From the NCBI RefSeq assembly GCF_014651695.1, contig NZ_BMXJ01000011.1, positions 28,302 through 92,301 of the forward strand: a stretch of 64,000 nucleotides of DNA. The letters run 5' to 3'. The translations under genes and the position numbers were made by a program. Positions 61,766 to 64,000 of the stretch are shown piece after piece. A model generated the notes under the pieces. It did no database searches, was not told the origin of the DNA, and saw nothing but the letters and a program-made list of their open reading frames with translations. The DNA is from Nocardiopsis terrae (lineage in GTDB: Bacteria > Actinomycetota > Actinomycetes > Streptosporangiales > Streptosporangiaceae). Every line of letters starts with the position of its first letter. Positions within the stretch are counted from its first letter, which is position 1.

Positions 61766-62299
61766 AACACTGATCCAATGACGCAGAGTGTCGAGGGTGT
61801 GCCACCAGCGAAACACGACATCTAGCATCTAGCAATGAGTTTCTAGAAAAGAGCGGCCGTTTCGATGCATTAGAGGCCGGTCCGCAAGCACGATCCCCGC
61901 GGAGAGAACAGCACCTTTGTTACGTTAGGTAACTGAAGTTGCGTACCGGAAGTTGTGCACCAGGAGTTGCGCGCGGGGAGTTGCGCACCAGGAAGCCACA
62001 GGAAAGTGAACGGCCGACACCTTTCTCTCGGGCCCCACCGGTTACGCAAGGACTGGCACTCCTCAGGCCGGGACGGGTCAGGTCCTGGCGGACCGGTGGA
62101 CTGTGATGGGCTGGTGGGGCGCACGCCGGGCTCATGGGTCCCCGGGTTGGCGGGGCGCACGCCGGCACCGCCACAGGGGCTTCGGGACTCCGGGACTCCG
62201 TGTCACCTACGTCTCAGCACGGCGTCCGGGGAGAGAAAGCGCGTACGATGCTTGAGGTGCCCGTTCCGGCGGGCGTGCCCGCACACATAGAGGAACTCC
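61766..62299. other. Repeat-rich divergent intergenic region
   Basis: No gene is supported. It contains tandem CATCTAG repeats (61819-61832), a GTTAC-N5-GTAAC dyad (61919-61933), four tandem 14-bp units (61937-61992) and two 14-bp GGGGCGCACGCCGG repeats (62116-62129, 62152-62165). Confidence 0.55.
61937..61992. repeat. Four tandem 14-bp repeats
   Basis: AGTTGCGTACCGGA, AGTTGTGCACCAGG, AGTTGCGCGCGGGG and AGTTGCGCACCAGG follow each other without gaps. Each unit starts AGTTG. Confidence 0.75.
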
Positions 62300-62608
62300 A
62301 TGAGCTACCCGCTTGACGACGCCGAGCAGCTGATCGCGAACGCGGAGGCCCAGATGCCCCCGAGCACCCGATCACGCCTCATCGCGAAACTCCGTATGGG
62401 TAAGCACATCGACGAGGCAGCGGGAGAGCTGGACATCAGCCCCAAGCAGGTCTTCTCGACCGCACGCGTCCTCAAGCCCTTCGGCGAGCAGCTCGACGCG
62501 ACCCTCATCGAGCAGCGAGACCCGTCCCTGCCCCACGGCAGCGTCACCGGGTACAACAAGCGCTGCCGGTGCCCGGAGTGCAGGAGCGCCCTCCAACAGC
62601 GCGTCTAG
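62300..62608 (+). CDS. Small protein with HTH-like part and Cys-rich C-terminus
   Basis: 102 residues. The first part (AEQLIANAEAQMPPSTRSRLIAKLRMGKHIDEAAGELDISPKQVFSTARV) suggests a helix-turn-helix. The end has GSVTGYNKRCRCPECRSALQQ, a CxCxxC zinc-binding-like motif seen in small actinobacterial and phage-linked proteins. GAGGA precedes the ATG. It may act with the XRE regulator transcribed the other way, but this is inference from position. Confidence 0.65.
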   Translation: MSYPLDDAEQLIANAEAQMPPSTRSRLIAKLRMGKHIDEAAGELDISPKQVFSTARVLKPFGEQLDATLIEQRDPSLPHGSVTGYNKRCRCPECRSALQQRV

Positions 62609-62811
62609 CTCGTCTGAGGGGCACAGAACGCACCAGGACACCCCTGTCCACAGACCGCCCGGTGCCGGTGTTCTGAGACCCTTGCTCTGACTTCCCTGTC
62701 CTGTTCCGGCCAGCCCCTCTACCTGCGTCTACACGCTGTTAACCCAGACTTCTCGAATGAATAAGGCCCCCGGAGGCTTATCGGGGCGGGAGTTTGGGGA
62801 AACCGCTGAAC

Positions 62812-62907
62812 ATGAACGAGCACGTGGACTGGTCGGCGATGAGCGAGGACGACTTCGTTGCGCTGTTGAGGCAGCTCATCGAAATCCCGGAAGCTGACGA
62901 GGACTAG
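62812..62907 (+). CDS. 31-residue acidic peptide
   Basis: MNEHVDWSAMSEDDFVALLR followed by QLIEIPEADED, strongly acidic and helical. GGGGA lies about 12 bases before the ATG. It is too short for confidence, but codon use is host-like. It is preceded by about 200 bases from the Cys-rich gene. The function is unknown. Confidence 0.4.
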   Translation: MNEHVDWSAMSEDDFVALLRQLIEIPEADED

Positions 62908-63125
62908 CGAGAACCCGCTCCGGCGGCTTCCGTCCTCCGGAGTGGAACCGCACTACAGAAATGCCCCCGGCCCCTCCGCCCACAGCTTTCCGTACCCCTG
63001 ATTCTGATCCTGTCCCTGGAGACGATCCTGGCGAACGAGCTCGGGGGAAGACTCCGGGGCGGGTCTGAGGTAGGACGGCCCCGAGGGGTTGTTCCGGGGA
63101 CGTCGGCCGCTCCAGTGCCCACCGA

Positions 63126-63155
63126 CAGCACCAGCACCAGCACCAGCACCAGCAC
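63126..63155. repeat. Five tandem CAGCAC hexamers
   Basis: (CAGCAC)5 exactly, a simple repeat prone to slippage, in the non-coding region downstream of the rRNA operon. Confidence 0.85.
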
Positions 63156-63439
63156 TGCAAGGTCGCCTGGTGGTCGGTACTCGGCGGGTTCCGCCGGGTG
63201 TGCTCCCACTGCCAGGTATGTTCCCACCGCCAGGGGCGCCACGCTGTCGCGGCCGGCGAACGGCCCTGTCTGTGGGGCTGTGGGCCCGTGCTGTGGTGAT
63301 GGGTCGAGTTACGCCTTGCTCCTGGCGGACGACCAGGCGTGCGCTGAGCGCGCTCACGCCCTACCGGGGGCGGCAGGTAAGGGATTGCTCGGATCTTCCT
63401 TACTCGACCGTGCCCCGCGCCGCCCGGGCGGGTCCCTGC

Positions 63440-63463
63440 ACCCCCACCCCCACCCCCACCCCC
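63440..63463 (-). repeat. Four-run G-tract, G-quadruplex-forming motif
   Basis: (ACCCCC)4 on the plus strand reads (GGGGGT)4 on the minus strand, a classical G-quadruplex pattern with single-base loops. It lies four bases from the 22-bp hairpin. Confidence 0.75.
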
Positions 63464-63467
63464 GCCA

Positions 63468-63529
63468 CGGTGATCTTGCTACCAGAAGCAACCTCAGCGC
63501 CGACATCGCTTCTGGTAGCAAGATCACCG
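63468..63529. repeat. Perfect 22-bp inverted repeat
   Basis: Arms 63468-63489 and 63508-63529 (core GCTTCTGGTAGCAAGATCAC) flank an 18-base loop. It is longer than any terminator in the window and lacks a T-run. Confidence 0.85.
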
Positions 63530-63659
63530 CAACAAGAACAGGGCCCACCCCACCCCGCCAGAAGACCCCCCGGGAGAACACCCCTCCGGGAAGCGCACCC
63601 CGGGAAGCGCACCCACCCCCAAGGATTCACATGTTCACAAACCAGGACACAAAAAAGAA

Positions 63660-63704
63660 GAAGGAGGGGAGAGGCCGCCACAACAGCGACCCCTCCCCTC
63701 CTTC
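63660..63704 (-). terminator. rRNA operon terminator
   Basis: GAAGGAGGGGAG and CTCCCCTCCTTC form a 12-bp stem. On the minus strand it is followed by TTCTTTTTT, so it is a classical intrinsic terminator about 14 bases after 5S. Confidence 0.88.
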
Positions 63705-63717
63705 TCTTCAAGAAAAA

Positions 63718-63834
63718 CCGTGGCAGCGACCTACTCTCCCACCCCACCACAGGGCAGTACCATCAGCGCGAGGAGACTTAACGACCGGGTTCGGAATGAG
63801 ACCGAGTGTGACCCTCCTGCTACAACCACCACGG
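63718..63834 (-). rRNA. rrf: 5S ribosomal RNA
   Basis: About 117 bases. The ends CCGTGG and CCACGG pair as helix I, and the conserved ATTCCGAACCCGG and GGGTGGGAGAGTAGG segments are in place. It follows the 23S gene after about 110 bases. Confidence 0.93.
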
Positions 63835-63943
63835 AAACCTAACACCCACAACCACCACTCAACCCCAAACCACCAGGGGGAACGATGACCACGAGTAAGC
63901 TTCGTGTGAATACAGTGTGCGCGAACATCCAATTATCTGCAGC

Positions 63944-64000
63944 GGACAAGCCCTCGGCCTATTAGTACCGGTCAGCTCCACCCCTCACAAGGCTTCCACA
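63944..64000 (-). rRNA. rrl: 23S ribosomal RNA, 3' end only
   Basis: The last ~57 bases of 23S on the minus strand, with the actinobacterial 3'-terminal sequence GGAGCTGACCGGTACTAATA followed by GGCCGAGGGCTTGTCC. The gene continues beyond the window. Confidence 0.9.

Larger units (their letters stand above)
62908..63717. other. Repeat-rich region downstream of the rRNA operon
   Basis: No gene is supported. It holds five CAGCAC hexamers (63126-63155), four ACCCCC hexamers (63440-63463), a perfect 22-bp inverted repeat (63468-63529) and the rRNA terminator (63660-63704). Confidence 0.6.

Noticed and set aside
61937..61992. CRISPR array
   Set aside because: Units are 14 bp and gapless with no spacers, and no cas genes are in the window.
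63115..63888. Plus-strand frames across the tandem repeats and 5S region
   Set aside because: They run through simple repeats and the 5S gene; Thr/Pro/Ser shadows without start sites.

Overview
The window is high-GC actinobacterial chromosome and most resembles Nocardiopsis or a close Nocardiopsaceae relative. The grounds are strong G/C bias at third codon positions, many GTG starts, leaderless promoters, and actinobacteria-specific families: WhiB/WblA, CrgA, FhaA/FhaB, PstP, PknA/PknB, Bpa, DLW-39, SARP, DUF5753 regulators and a pSAM2-type integrative element. The right end enters an rRNA operon on the minus strand (23S 3' end, then 5S). With tRNA-Ala, DLW-39, CrgA, the pknB cluster and several DnaA-box groups nearby, this suggests the origin-proximal half of the chromosome. 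The genus is inference; no database search was possible.

Left part (1-18.5 kb): a PASTA-bearing class A penicillin-binding protein, a YqeY protein, a metallophosphoesterase, tRNA-Pro, a divergent DUF2975-like/CPBP-protease pair sharing two identical-pattern operators, two related membrane proteins (one with a collagen-like tail), a secreted AA10 LPMO, a DUF2236 (MpaB-like) oxygenase, a 995-residue SARP-NB-ARC-TPR regulator with a 56-residue Lys/Glu/Pro-rich mini-protein beside it, a Nudix hydrolase, a small membrane protein, a DUF2786 protein, a beta-clamp (DnaN) paralogue and a hotdog thioesterase.

Integrative element (18574-29782): an 11.2-kb pSAM2-type AICE sits in the 3' end of tRNA-Ser(UGA). 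It is bounded by a 36-bp perfect direct repeat. It carries int, xis, a RepSA-like initiator, an FtsK/SpoIIIE-type Tra protein, a Pra-like activator, two GntR/UTRA regulators, a Nudix gene at the position of pif, and small conserved genes. Next to attR is an AT-rich cargo gene for a TIGR02391 (Ymh) abortive-infection-type protein with an Rx4H HEPN signature. Three near-identical operators (CTCATGTAYATGAG) tie the KorSA-like repressor to the transfer operon and the Nudix gene.

Middle (29.9-45.4 kb): two tandem-domain universal stress proteins, a MinD-like ATPase with a long Pro-rich head, a quinone oxidoreductase, the proteasome activator Bpa, seryl-tRNA synthetase, prephenate dehydratase, DUF4446, a GT2 glycosyltransferase, a partner-switching set (STAS antagonist, HATPase anti-sigma factor, PAS/GAF histidine kinase), a rhodanese, a lipoprotein with an SSI-like domain, TenA and tRNA-Leu.

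Right part (45.6-64 kb): the growth/division operon fhaA-fhaB-pstP-rodA-pbpA-pknA-pknB, mostly with 4-base or 1-base overlaps. It couples Ser/Thr phosphorylation to peptidoglycan synthesis. After it come crgA, a rhomboid protease, a cyclophilin, a DUF5324-like protein, a DUF1707/DUF4870 protein, wblA, tRNA-Ala, DLW-39, an XRE/DUF5753 regulator, two small genes, and a repeat-rich region between them and the 5S gene. That last region includes a perfect 22-bp hairpin next to a four-run G-tract.
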